This document shows, in pieces, positions 25,555-35,886 of a DNA stretch of 64,000 nt. This stretch comes from Mitsuokella multacida DSM 20544 (GTDB taxonomy: Bacteria > Bacillota > Negativicutes > Selenomonadales > Selenomonadaceae), in assembly GCF_000155955.1 (NCBI RefSeq), contig NZ_GG697142.2:95646-159645 (forward strand), given 5' to 3'. Both the position numbers and the translations under genes were made by a program. The notes beneath the pieces are model-generated. The model made no database searches, was not told where the DNA came from, and saw only the letters and a program-made list of their open reading frames with translations. Numbering within the stretch: position 1 is the first letter of the stretch; every line of letters begins with the position of its first letter.

Positions 25555-26463
25555 ATGATTGATGAACACGAATGGCGCAGTGTCCTGCAGGTCGCTAAGG
25601 ACGGGACCTTCTCGGCTGCGGCCAAGCACCTCTACATCTCGCAGCCGTCGCTCTCGCAGTGCATCAAGAAGGTCGAGACGGAGCTCGGCGTGCGTTTGTT
25701 CGACCGGAGCCAGACGCCGCTCGCGCTGACGACGGCCGGCGAGATCTACGTGCGCCAGGCCAAGGAGATCCTGCGCATCCGTCAGGCGCTCGTGCAGGAG
25801 GTCGCCGATCTCTCCGAATTGCGCACGGGCAGCCTGACGATCGGCAGCTCGCGCACGCGTTCGGCTTGTTTCCTCATCGACCCGCTCGTCGCCTTCCACC
25901 GCCAATATCCGGGGATCCAGCTGGCCATCAAAGAGGCGCCCGTGCGGACGCTCGAAGAGTACGCTGCTGCCGGAACCGTTGACTTCGCCCTGCTCTATGA
26001 CAGCTCGCTGCGCGCGGACTTCGATTCGGTGGAGCTCTGCCGCGAGCGCACGATGCTGGCCCTGCCGAAGTCGCATCCGCTGGCCAGGGCTTATGCCGAG
26101 GACGATGTGCAGGGCTTCCCGCGCATCTCATTTGCCGCGATGGACGGCGAGCCCTTCATCCGGCTGCAGCCGCGGCGGCAGATGGCGGAGGTCTACGACA
26201 AGCTCTGCAAGATTTCCGGTGCCGAGCCGCATGTGATCTTCGAGGCGAACAGCATCATCGAGGCGTCGGAGCTCTGCGCGGCCGGCCTCGGTGCAACGCT
26301 CGTGACCGACATGCTCGTGCAGAGCTGGCGCTGGAAGGAGCAGGCTTTCTTCTTTGAGCTCGAGGAAGAGGTGGAGGAGCGCCATCTGATGGCCGTCTAC
26401 AGCCGGCAGCGCCAGCTCTCGCTCGCCGCGCAGCGCTTCATCGACTTCCTGCTGCACGACTGA
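25555..26463 (+). CDS. LysR-family transcriptional regulator
   Basis: 302 aa. The N-terminal winged HTH is EWRSVLQVAKDGTFSAAAKHLYISQPSLSQCIKKVETELGVRLFDRS, and the C-terminal part is a substrate-binding fold (GSLTIGSSRTRSACFLIDPLVAFHRQYPGIQLAIKE). ATG 25555 is preferred over ATG 25549 because AGGAG is then seven bases away. It lies between asparaginase and the exported fumarate reductase; a LysR-type T-N11-A palindrome follows it at 26491. Confidence 0.9.
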   Translation: MIDEHEWRSVLQVAKDGTFSAAAKHLYISQPSLSQCIKKVETELGVRLFDRSQTPLALTTAGEIYVRQAKEILRIRQALVQEVADLSELRTGSLTIGSSRTRSACFLIDPLVAFHRQYPGIQLAIKEAPVRTLEEYAAAGTVDFALLYDSSLRADFDSVELCRERTMLALPKSHPLARAYAEDDVQGFPRISFAAMDGEPFIRLQPRRQMAEVYDKLCKISGAEPHVIFEANSIIEASELCAAGLGATLVTDMLVQSWRWKEQAFFFELEEEVEERHLMAVYSRQRQLSLAAQRFIDFLLHD

Positions 26464-26490
26464 TGGACTGATGCCAAGCTGTACCCTGAC

Positions 26491-26509
26491 CTATAGGTTT
26501 CTTGAATAG
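26491..26509 (+). promoter_or_regulatory. LysR-type box before the exported fumarate reductase
   Basis: CTAT-N11-ATAG (T-N11-A rule), overlapping a weak -35 (TTGAAT, 26502-26507). It lies 28 bases after the LysR gene and 161 before mfrA. The binder and the real promoter are inferred. Confidence 0.4.
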
Positions 26510-26669
26510 AGATTATAAGCAGAATGTATTTTCTCGATAGCTGTGTTTAATGTTAGAATAGGAATGTCCAATAAATACAAGGAATCATCCATCGTAAATC
26601 AGAATGAACAAGAGATATGCTCGTTGAGCATCTGATCATCAACGGAATTGAAATCGGGAGGGGACAGCA

Positions 26670-28520
26670 ATGTCAAGGGAAATTTCGCGTCGTACCTTCA
26701 TCAAAGGCGCAGCGGCAGCCGGTGTCGTCCTGGCAGCGGGATCGTACTTCACCTGGAATGGCCGGAATATACCAGAAAAAGTCCAGCGCGGCGACGTCAC
26801 GTACGACGTGCTGATCATCGGCAGCGGCGGTGCCGGCATGCGCGCCGCACTCGCAGCTGCGGAGAACAAGGACCTCAAGGTTGCCGTGCTGACGAAGCTC
26901 GTGCCGACGCGCTCGGCATCGACGATGGCGCAAGGCGGCATGAACGGCGTCACGGGCGTCACGGACCCGAACGACAGCTTCGAGTCGCATGCCTTCGATA
27001 CAATCAAGGGCGGCGACTACCTCTGCGACCAGGACGCTGTCGAGTACTTCGTCGAGCGCGCCGGCAAGAACATCTACGAGATGGACTACATGGGCTACCC
27101 TTACAACCGTCAGGCTGACGGCCACTTCCACCAGCGCAAGATGGGCGGCCATGCCCATGCGCGCGCTGCTTACTTCGAGGACCGCGCCGGCCACGCGATG
27201 GTCCACACGCTCTTCGAGCAGTGCCTCGCGCACGACATCGACTTCATCTCCGAGTGCCAGATGCTCGAGATCTCGATGGCGGGCGAGAAGAAGGACAAGC
27301 TTGCGGGCGTCATCGCCATGGACATGCGCAGCGGCAACATCATCGGCATTCCGGCAAAGACGATTATCATCGCGACGGGCGGCTACGGCCGCGCCTACTG
27401 GGTCCGCACGTCGAACCCCTACAGCTCGACGGGCGACGGCATCGTCGCCGGCATGAACGTCGGCATTCCGTTCAAGGACCCCGAGATGGTCCAGTTCCAT
27501 CCGACGGGACTCGCCGTCAACGGCGTCCTGCTCTCCGAGTCGAGCCGCGCCGAGGGCGCATTGCTCATCAACAAGGACGGCGAGCGCTTCATGCAGAAGT
27601 ACGCGCCAGAGAAGATGGAGCTCGCGACGCGCGATATCGTCGCCCGCGCCATCGCGACGGAGATCGAGCAGGGCCGCGGCATCGGCGAGGGCATTACCGC
27701 GGGCGTCTACCTCGACTTCACGAAGATCCCGCCCGAGCGCATCCACGAGCGTCTCGGCCAGGTGGCCGACCTCTCACTGCGCTTCGCCGGCGTCGACATC
27801 ACGAAGGAACCTGTCCTCATCAGCCCGACCTGCCACTACTCGATGGGCGGCCTCGAGATGGCGGACTTCCATACGGGCGAGACGCGCGTGCCGGGTATCT
27901 ACACGGCCGGCGAGTGCAGCTGCGTCTCGGTCCACGGCGCCAATCGCCTCGGTGCGAACTCCCTCTCGGAGGTCCTCGTCTTCGGCCATACGGCCGGTGA
28001 CGGCGCGGCGGCCTACGCCAAGGCGCACCAGTACGAGGGCAGTCAGGATCAGCTGACGAAAGATAGCAAGAAGTGGCTCGATTCCTTCGAGGAGGTCACT
28101 TCGCGCCCGCACGACGGCAACCGTACGGTGCCGGAGATCCGCGACGACATGGTCAAGACGATGTGGTTCAAGGCTGGCGTCTTCCGCAATGGCCCGGACC
28201 TCGAGGCGGCTGCCAAGGAGCTCTCGGTCCTTGAGGACCAGTACAAGAATTGCTACGTCGGCGATACGTCGCACGTCTACAACACGGCCTACGAGCAGTA
28301 TGTCGAGCTCGGCAACCTTCTGCAGATCTCGCAGGCCATCGTCCAGGGCGCCATTGCCCGCAAGGAGAGCCGCGGTGCGCACACGCGCCGCGATTACCCG
28401 AAGCGCGATGACCAGAACTTCCTCAAGCACACGCTCGTCTTCAAGGAGGACGGCAAGTACCGCTTCGAATACAAGGATGTCGTCGTCACGAAATATGAGC
28501 CGAAGGAAAGGAAGTATTGA
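26670..28520 (+). CDS. exported fumarate reductase flavoprotein (MfrA/SdhA-like)
   Basis: 616 aa. A twin-arginine signal (SRRTFIKG, Arg7-Arg8, then a hydrophobic run 14-27) predicts export. FAD binding is seen in DVLIIGSGGAGMRAAL. Active-site segments are HPTGL, CHYSMGG and SVHGANRLGANSLSE. The residue that carries covalent FAD in FrdA/SdhA (His in RSHT) reads Ala here (RSASTMAQGG). With the next two genes it matches the MfrABE (methylmenaquinol:fumarate reductase) layout. Ribosome binding site GGGAGGGGA. Confidence 0.88.
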   Translation: MSREISRRTFIKGAAAAGVVLAAGSYFTWNGRNIPEKVQRGDVTYDVLIIGSGGAGMRAALAAAENKDLKVAVLTKLVPTRSASTMAQGGMNGVTGVTDPNDSFESHAFDTIKGGDYLCDQDAVEYFVERAGKNIYEMDYMGYPYNRQADGHFHQRKMGGHAHARAAYFEDRAGHAMVHTLFEQCLAHDIDFISECQMLEISMAGEKKDKLAGVIAMDMRSGNIIGIPAKTIIIATGGYGRAYWVRTSNPYSSTGDGIVAGMNVGIPFKDPEMVQFHPTGLAVNGVLLSESSRAEGALLINKDGERFMQKYAPEKMELATRDIVARAIATEIEQGRGIGEGITAGVYLDFTKIPPERIHERLGQVADLSLRFAGVDITKEPVLISPTCHYSMGGLEMADFHTGETRVPGIYTAGECSCVSVHGANRLGANSLSEVLVFGHTAGDGAAAYAKAHQYEGSQDQLTKDSKKWLDSFEEVTSRPHDGNRTVPEIRDDMVKTMWFKAGVFRNGPDLEAAAKELSVLEDQYKNCYVGDTSHVYNTAYEQYVELGNLLQISQAIVQGAIARKESRGAHTRRDYPKRDDQNFLKHTLVFKEDGKYRFEYKDVVVTKYEPKERKY

Positions 28521-28522
28521 TC

Positions 28523-29467
28523 ATGGCTACACTGAGAATCCATCGCTTCGTAGAAGGGCGCAAGTGGGTGCAGGACTACAAGGTTGAGGTCACGAAGGGC
28601 ATGACGGTCCTCGAGGCCTTGATCAGCATCAAGGAGCATCAGGACCCTTCGCTTTCCTTTACGTGCTCCTGCCGCTCGAGCATCTGCGGCGCCTGCGCCG
28701 TGCGCGTCAACGGCAACGCTGAGCTCTCGTGCGAGAAGCTCGTCTCTGACCTCATCGCGCGTTACCAGACCGAGATCTTGACGATCGAGCCGCTCGGCAA
28801 TTTCCGCGTCATACGCGACCTCATCGTCGACTGGGACCCGAAGTACGCGCGCATCAAGAAGGTCAAGCCCGTCGTGCACCCGAAGGACGAGTTCAGCGCG
28901 GAGGATGGCTGCCGCCAGTCGCCGGCTGATTTTGACAAATACAAGAAATACGCCGGCTGCATCCTCTGCGGCTCGTGCGTCTCGGAATGCAACAAGAACA
29001 CGCTAAACCAGAAGGACTTCCTCGATCCGTTCGCCTTCGTCAAGGCAGAGCGCATCACGGCGGACTCGCGCGACAAAGACACTGAAGAGCACCTCAAGGC
29101 CGTCCTCGACACCGGCCTCTGGCGCTGCTTCAACTGCCAGGAGTGCACGGCGAAGTGCCCGAAGCACCTAGACCCGGCCGGCGCCATCGAGAAGCTCAAG
29201 GCTGCGACCTTCAAGTACCACCTCGACGACAATGTCGGCGCGCGCCATGCGAAGGCCATCTACGATGATATCCAGGAGTCGGGCACACTCGACGAGTCGA
29301 AGCTCAACATCAAGTCGGAGGGCTTCTTCCTGGCTGGCCTGCGCGCCCCGATGGCCCTGCGCCTCATGCGCGTCGGCAAGATGAATCCCTTGGAGTCGCA
29401 CCCGGTCAATCCGGAAGTCAAGACCGTCGCTGCCATCGTCAAAGCGGCAGAGAAAGAGGAGGAGTAA
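28523..29467 (+). CDS. fumarate reductase iron-sulfur subunit (MfrB-like)
   Basis: 314 aa, longer than the ~240 aa of common FrdB. An N-terminal [2Fe-2S] ferredoxin domain (CSCRSSICGACAVRVNG) is followed by two cysteine clusters, CILCGSCVSECNK and CFNCQECTAKCPK. It passes electrons between the flavoprotein and the CCG subunit. ATG 28523 has GGAAAGGAAG upstream; the TTG at 28517 is less likely. It has no signal of its own, so it would ride with the Tat flavoprotein (known for such complexes). Confidence 0.9.
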   Translation: MATLRIHRFVEGRKWVQDYKVEVTKGMTVLEALISIKEHQDPSLSFTCSCRSSICGACAVRVNGNAELSCEKLVSDLIARYQTEILTIEPLGNFRVIRDLIVDWDPKYARIKKVKPVVHPKDEFSAEDGCRQSPADFDKYKKYAGCILCGSCVSECNKNTLNQKDFLDPFAFVKAERITADSRDKDTEEHLKAVLDTGLWRCFNCQECTAKCPKHLDPAGAIEKLKAATFKYHLDDNVGARHAKAIYDDIQESGTLDESKLNIKSEGFFLAGLRAPMALRLMRVGKMNPLESHPVNPEVKTVAAIVKAAEKEEE

Positions 29468-29470
29468 GCG

Positions 29471-30337
29471 ATGAAATTTGCATTTTTCCCGGGCTGTGTC
29501 CTCAAGGGGGCCGCAGCCGAAGCCTATACCTCCATGCAGAAGGTATGTGATGCGCTCGGCATCGAGCTCGAGGAGATCCCGAACTGGACGTGCTGCGGCG
29601 CCTCGCATGCGCAGGGCGTCAACGACCTCGCGGCGCTCGCCGTCAATGCCCGCAACATCTCAATCGCCGAGAACATGGGCCTGCCAATCTTGACGGTCTG
29701 CAACACCTGCACGCTGCAGCTGCGCACGGCCAAGTACCGCCTCGACCACGACAAGGACCTCCGGGACAAGGTCAACGCCATCCTCAAGGAAGCGGGCCAT
29801 CCGTACGAGTACAAGGGCACGAGCGAGATCACGCATTTCCTCTGGGTCCTCGACGATCATCCGGAGCTCTTCGAGGGCAAGGTCACGGACGCCCTGCAGG
29901 GCACGAAGATCGCTGCCTATTATGGCTGCCACATCCTGCGCCCGCAGGACATCATGCACCATGAGGACGGCAAGTACCCTGAGTCGCTCGAGCGCCTCGT
30001 CCGCCGCCTTGGCGGCACGCCGGTCTGGTTCGACGCGCACCGCAAGTGCTGCGGCTTCCACGCACAGCTCGCTGCTGAGCACGACGTGCTGACGGTGACG
30101 GGCCAGATCGTCGACAGCGCCGGCCGCGCCGGTGCCGACCTCATCGTCACGCCATGTCCGCTCTGCCAGATGCAGCTCGACATGTACGAGCCGGAGGGCC
30201 GCGACGCCGTCCAGTCGTCCGTCGAGATCCCCATCCTGCACCTGCAGCAGCTCATCGGCCTCGCGCTCGGCATGAGCAAGAAGGACGTCGGCTTCGACCG
30301 CCACATCTCGGCTCAGGAAAAGCTCAAGATCGGCTGA
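29471..30337 (+). CDS. CCG-domain subunit (MfrE/SdhE/HdrB-like)
   Basis: 288 aa. Two cysteine-rich CCG modules (FFPGCVLKG...WTCCGASHA...CNTCTLQL; YYGCHILRP...KCCGFHAQL...CPLCQMQLD) are those of heterodisulfide reductase HdrB and of the SdhE/MfrE subunit. In MfrABE this subunit anchors the complex to the membrane and takes electrons from menaquinol, replacing a cytochrome b. It starts three bases after the Fe-S subunit, so it is co-translated. Confidence 0.9.
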   Translation: MKFAFFPGCVLKGAAAEAYTSMQKVCDALGIELEEIPNWTCCGASHAQGVNDLAALAVNARNISIAENMGLPILTVCNTCTLQLRTAKYRLDHDKDLRDKVNAILKEAGHPYEYKGTSEITHFLWVLDDHPELFEGKVTDALQGTKIAAYYGCHILRPQDIMHHEDGKYPESLERLVRRLGGTPVWFDAHRKCCGFHAQLAAEHDVLTVTGQIVDSAGRAGADLIVTPCPLCQMQLDMYEPEGRDAVQSSVEIPILHLQQLIGLALGMSKKDVGFDRHISAQEKLKIG

Positions 30338-30371
30338 AGCACCATAAGGCAACGTCACACATCATATACAT

Positions 30372-30416
30372 ACACAAAAAGGCATGCCCTCATCTCAGGG
30401 GCATGCCTTTTTTGTG
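30372..30416. terminator. bidirectional terminator, convergent genes
   Basis: ACACAAAAAGGCATGCCC pairs with GGGCATGCCTTTTTTGTGT around TCATCTCA. It ends both the mfr operon and trpS. Confidence 0.93.
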
Positions 30417-30425
30417 TCGGTAGGA

Positions 30426-31430
30426 TTATTTCTCGAGCAGCAGGCCGACGCGTTTCTTGACCTTCGTCAGCGTCTTGTTGGCGATGTAGGTGGCGCGCTC
30501 TGCGCCCTTGCGCATCTCTTCTTCGAGGTAAGCGCGGTCTTCCATGAGGCGCGCGAAGTTCTCGCGGATCGGGCGCAGCTCGTCGGCCACGCTCTGGCCG
30601 ACAGCGGCCTTGAAGTCGCCGTAGCCCTTGCCCGCAAACTCGGCTTCGATCTCTTCCATCGTCTTGCCCGTGATGGCCGAGTAGATCGTCATGAGGTTGC
30701 TGACGCCCGGCTTTGCCTCCGGGTCAAAGCGCACGCAGGCCTCGCTGTCCGTGACGGCGCTCTTGAACTTCTTGAGGATGGTCTTCTCATCGTCGAGGAT
30801 GGAGATGGTGGCCTTCGGATTCGTGTCGGACTTGCTCATCTTGCTCGTCGGGTCCTGCAGGCTCATGACGCGCGCGCCGGCCTTCGGGAAGTAGCCTTCC
30901 GGCAGCTTGAAGACCTCGCCGTACGTGTGGTTGAAGCGCGTGGCGACGTCGCGCGTGAACTCGAGGTGCTGCGTCTGGTCGGCACCGACCGGCACGTAGT
31001 CCGCCTGATAGAGCAGGATGTCGCCGGCCATCAGGGCCGGGTAGGTGAAGAGGCCGGCATTGATGTTGTCCGGATGCTTGGCCGACTTATCCTTGAACTG
31101 CGTCATGCGAGAGAGCTCGCCGAACTGCGAGCAGCAGTCCATGATCCAGCCCATCTCGGCATGGCACTTGTTGTGGCTCTGGACGAAGACGAGGCTCTTC
31201 TCCGGGTCGATGCCGCAGGCGAGCAGCAGCGCAAATGCCTCGCGCGTCTGCTGGCGGCGCTTCTGCGGGTCGATGTGGATCGTCATGGAGTGCAGGTCGG
31301 CGATGAAGTAGTAGCAGTTGTAGTCCTCCTGCATCTGCTTCCAGCTGCGGACGGCGCCGAGGTAGTTGCCGAGCGTGAAGACGCCCGTCGGCTGGATACC
31401 GGAGAGGATGATTTTCTTGTTGTTTTCCAT
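30426..31430 (-). CDS. trpS: tryptophanyl-tRNA synthetase
   Basis: 334 aa, normal length. It charges tRNA-Trp. The class I HIGH variant is TLGNYLGAV and the KMSKS motif is KMSKSDTN. The start ATG at 31430 has AAAGGAAG upstream; the longer open frame runs into the T-box leader and is not protein. It is controlled by the T-box directly upstream. Confidence 0.96.
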   Translation of the reverse strand: MENNKKIILSGIQPTGVFTLGNYLGAVRSWKQMQEDYNCYYFIADLHSMTIHIDPQKRRQQTREAFALLLACGIDPEKSLVFVQSHNKCHAEMGWIMDCCSQFGELSRMTQFKDKSAKHPDNINAGLFTYPALMAGDILLYQADYVPVGADQTQHLEFTRDVATRFNHTYGEVFKLPEGYFPKAGARVMSLQDPTSKMSKSDTNPKATISILDDEKTILKKFKSAVTDSEACVRFDPEAKPGVSNLMTIYSAITGKTMEEIEAEFAGKGYGDFKAAVGQSVADELRPIRENFARLMEDRAYLEEEMRKGAERATYIANKTLTKVKKRVGLLLEK

Positions 31431-31465
31431 GATGAAACTTCCTTTCTGCTGATCTGTCAGGAAAA

Positions 31466-31750
31466 CAAAAATCCCTGACAGTACAAGAGATACTGTCAGG
31501 GACGAAATTTCTCGCGGTGCCACCCTGCTTCATGGACGAGCCATGCACTTAGCGGAGCACAGGCATGCTCCCGGCAACTGACGCGTGCCTTACGTCGCAT
31601 CCTACTGCACTTAGCGTCTTGAAAACGCCAAGAGGTTCAGTGCGCCCTCAGCGACCCATTTGCCAGACTGCATGCCATCCGGATCCCAGCTCCCCGGACT
31701 CTCTGCGGGCGCTCATCTGACGTTATCCTCGCTTCAACGGTTTTACATTG
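31466..31750 (-). promoter_or_regulatory. T-box riboswitch leader of trpS
   Basis: On the minus strand the conserved T-box AGGGTGGCACCGCG is at 31513-31526. The terminator arm pair GTCCCTGACAGTA / TACTGTCAGGGAT is at 31471-31503, followed by T5. A Stem I with paired bases GCGCCC/GGGCGC lies upstream. A TGG triplet (AAATGGGTC) near 31659 fits a Trp specifier. Uncharged tRNA-Trp would stabilise the antiterminator and raise trpS expression. Confidence 0.93.
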
Positions 31751-31755
31751 CCTAT

Positions 31756-31784
31756 ACCATACCACTGCGCGCAGCGTCTGTCAA
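31756..31784 (-). promoter_or_regulatory. trpS promoter
   Basis: Minus-strand TTGACA (31779-31784) and TATGGT (31756-31761), spacer 17. It lies just past the end of hydA. Confidence 0.7.
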
Positions 31785-31800
31785 GCAGGCGCTGCGTGCC

Positions 31801-33566
31801 TCAGAACGGGTAGGCCTTCGGCACGGCGCGGTAGCCCGTGTGCAGCAGTTCGTGGGCCTTGCCCTCACCTGGCTCACCGAGGAAGTCGCGGTAGAGGACC
31901 TGCAATTCAGGATTCTCGTGTGACTTGCGGACGGGCAGGCTGCGGTCAATCTCGTAGAGCGCCTGCATGCGCTTCTTCTTGACGGCATTCGTCGTGCCGA
32001 TTGGCTGTCCGCCGCCGCCGATACAGCCGCCGGGGCAGGCCATGACCTCGATGAAGTCATAAGGTGAGATGCCCTTGCGCACCTGCTCCATGAGGATCTC
32101 GGCGTTCTTGAGCGTGTGTGCGATTGCGATGTGCAGCGTGCGGCCGCCGAGTTCGAGCGTGCATTCCTTGATGCCTTTGAAGCCGCGCGCCTCCTGGAAG
32201 TCGAGGCGCTCGAGCGTCTTGCCCGTCAGCTTGTCGCAGACCGTGCGCAGGGCGGCCTCCATGACGCCACCCGTCGTGCCGAAGATGGCACCGGCGCCGG
32301 AGGCCGTGCCGAGCGGGCTGTCGAATTCCGTCTCGGGCAGTTGGCCGAAGGAGAGGCCGACGTACTTGATGAGCTTGATGAGCTCGCGCGTCGTCAGCAC
32401 GATGTCGACGTCTGGCCGTCCGTCGCGGCCGAGCTCCGGGCGGGCCGCCTCGAATTTCTTCGCCGTGCAGGGCATGACGGATACCGTCACGATGTCCTTG
32501 ACGTCGATGCCGGCCACCTTGGGGTAGTACGTCTTGGCGACGGCGCCGAAGATGCTCATCGGCGACTTCGTCGACGAGAGGTGGGGCAGGCAGTCGCTGT
32601 AGTGCTTCTCGACGTAGTAGACCCAGCCCGGGCAGCACGAGGTCATCATCGGCAGCACGCCGCCATGTTGCAGGCGGTCGAGGAACTCCGTGCCCTCCTC
32701 CATGATCGTGAGGTCCGCGCCGAAGTTTGTGTCGAAGACTTTGTCGAAGCCGAGGAGATGCAGGGCCGTGACCATCTGTCCCGTGACGATGGCGCCCGGC
32801 TCCATGCCGAAGGCATCGCCCAGGGAGACGCGCACGGATGGCGCGACCTGCACGATGACGTGCTTCTTCGGGTCCTGCAGCGCGTCGAGGACCTTCTCCG
32901 TGTCGTCCTTCTCGACGAGCGCGCCTGTCGGGCAGACGAGGCTGCACTGGCCGCAGAGGATGCAGTCCGTCGTCTCCATCGGCTTATTGTAGGCCGTCGT
33001 GACGACGATGTCGCTGCTGCGCCCCGCGTACGTCAGCGCCGCAATGCCCTGCACGTCCTTGCAGGCGCGGATGCAGCGGCCGCAGCGGATGCACTTCGAC
33101 GGGTCGCGCACGATGGCGGGATTTGTCACGATGCGCGGCTCCTCCTTGCAGACGGACGGCAGCGAGGAGTGCTGGATGTTGAAGCGGCTGCAGAGGCGCT
33201 GCAGGTCGCAGTTCTGGTTGCGCGGGCAGGAGAGGCAGTCCTTGTGGTGGTTGGCGAGCATGAGCTGCAGGATGGCCACCTGCGTGTCGCGGACGATTTG
33301 CGTGTCCGTGTGGACCTCCATGCCCTCCCAGACCTCCGTCGAGCAGGCCGCGAGCAGGCGGCGCTTGCCGACGACCTCGACCGAGCAGAGGCGGCAGCGC
33401 GCCTTGATGCGCTGGTCCTCATGGTAGCAGAGGTGCGGGATGTCGATGCCGAGCTTCTGCGCCGCCTGCATGATCTTCGTCCCCTTGGGCACGGCCAGCG
33501 GGATGTTGTTGATGGTCAGATGGACCATCTCTTGTTCTTGATTTGTCATTTTTGTAGCTTCCGTAC

Positions 33567-33570
<4 letters not shown>
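31801..33570 (-). CDS. hydA: [FeFe] hydrogenase catalytic subunit, NAD-linked type
   Basis: 589 aa. Reduces protons to H2 at the H-cluster. In order: an N-terminal [2Fe-2S] domain (CYHEDQRIKARCRLCSVEV), a His-ligated cluster (HHKDCLSCPRNQNC), two [4Fe-4S] motifs (CIRCGRCIRAC; CILCGQCSLVC), then the H-cluster motifs L1 TSCCPGWV, L2 MPCTAKKFEA and L3 MACPGGCIGGGG. The small-subunit-like C-terminus is fused. It overlaps hydB by four bases as the last gene of hydC-hydB-hydA. Confidence 0.96.
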
Positions 33571-34817
<1,247 letters not shown>

Positions 34818-34835
34818 TTTGCATCCTCCTCCGGC

Positions 34836-35342
34836 TCAGGGCAAAGAGCGCAGCAGCGTCTCAATCTTTTCCTGCGTGTCGAGATGGTCGTAGACATGGC
34901 CGTTGATGCGCACGGCCGGCGCGCGGTCGCAGGCCCCGATGCAGGTGACCTTCTCGAGCGTGAAGCGCCCGTCGTACGTCGTCTCGCCGAGCTTGATGTC
35001 GAGTAGGCGCTCGAGCGTCGAGATCAGGCGGTGCGAATCGACGCGGTTGACGCGGCAGGCCGGCGAGCAGCAGACCTGGATCGGGTATTTCGCGCGCGGT
35101 ACCGGCGAGAGCTCGCTGTAGAATTTCAGGCAGTCGAAGATATTCGTCACGCGCATCTTGAGGCGGTCCGCAATGTAGTAGGCCGTCGGCTCCGGCACAT
35201 AGTGGCGCTCATTGAGCGCCTGCACCTCGAGCAGGATGCCGACGATCTGCGTCGGGTCGCAATCGTGCGACTCAAGCACGAGGTCGATGCGCTCCTGCAG
35301 CTCGCTCGGCAGAGGATATTCCTTCGTCAAGGCAGTCAGCAT
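34836..35342 (-). CDS. hydC: thioredoxin-like [2Fe-2S] subunit (NuoE/HndA-like)
   Basis: 168 aa from the ATG at 35342, after GGAGGG. The cluster ligands are CCSPACRV and CIGACDRAPAVRING, as in NuoE; a helical N-terminus (ILLEVQALNERHYVPEPTAYYIADRLKM) precedes them. It is the first gene of the hydrogenase operon. A longer in-frame reading upstream crosses AT-rich promoter DNA and is rejected. No Rex operator was recognised in 35343-35535. Confidence 0.94.
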   Translation of the reverse strand: MLTALTKEYPLPSELQERIDLVLESHDCDPTQIVGILLEVQALNERHYVPEPTAYYIADRLKMRVTNIFDCLKFYSELSPVPRAKYPIQVCCSPACRVNRVDSHRLISTLERLLDIKLGETTYDGRFTLEKVTCIGACDRAPAVRINGHVYDHLDTQEKIETLLRSLP

Positions 35343-35472
35343 AGTAACCCTCCTAGAAATAAAGGCAATACACAAATGACAGTATACAATGATAACACCC
35401 TTATTATAACGTAATCTTATGCAAAAATAAACGAAAACGTATCTTGGAACAGTAGCATGGCTTACAGTTTTG

Positions 35473-35481
35473 TGGTATAAT
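35473..35481 (+). promoter_or_regulatory. extended -10 promoter
   Basis: TGG-TATAAT, 55 bases before the small HTH gene. Confidence 0.6.
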
Positions 35482-35535
35482 GTACTTGCCCGAAGGTGTC
35501 TTTGTAAATAAGACCAACATTGTGGGGGGATTAAT

Positions 35536-35775
35536 ATGGCAATCAAGAACATTGAAATGGACCGTCGTGACAGTGCGAGTTATCGCAAGATGTTGAAACG
35601 AGGAGGTTTCCTTTCTGCAAGTTACTTGTCCGTCAGTGGCTTTGACGTCAACCAGCTCAAGAAACTGGCGAAACGCGGAGAGCTCGATGCCGTGCGCTGC
35701 GCAATCGGCAAATCCATCCGCTGGTACTACCGGGAACGGCAGGCCGAATCCGCTCACCTTCGTGGCTTGGCTTGA
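35536..35775 (+). CDS. small excisionase-like DNA-binding protein
   Basis: 79 aa. Not assigned to a named family, but FLSASYLSVSGFDVNQLKKLAKRGELDAVRCAIGKSIRWYYRERQAE follows the winged-HTH pattern of excisionase/MerR-like domains (helix, then -KRGELxAVR- turn, then a W/Y-rich wing). GTGGGGGGA precedes the ATG. It is monocistronic with its own promoter and terminator. Its target is unknown; no integrase or prophage lies nearby. Confidence 0.65.
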   Translation: MAIKNIEMDRRDSASYRKMLKRGGFLSASYLSVSGFDVNQLKKLAKRGELDAVRCAIGKSIRWYYRERQAESAHLRGLA

Positions 35776-35823
35776 GCCAGGCCTGTGCCAGGAGGCACGC
35801 CCACCTCAGGCCAATTGAGGCAA

Positions 35824-35849
35824 AGACCGGTCATCCGGTCTATTTTTTT
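35824..35849 (+). terminator. intrinsic terminator
   Basis: AGACCGG-TCAT-CCGGTCT followed by A and T7. It separates the small HTH gene from the phosphoesterase. Confidence 0.88.
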
Positions 35850-35886
35850 CTGCAAGATTTGCTTTTTCGCTTTAGGAGGAAATCGT

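Noticed and set aside
35343-35535. Rex operator upstream of the hydrogenase operon
   Set aside because: No TTGTGAA...TTCACAA-like palindrome was found in the spacer.
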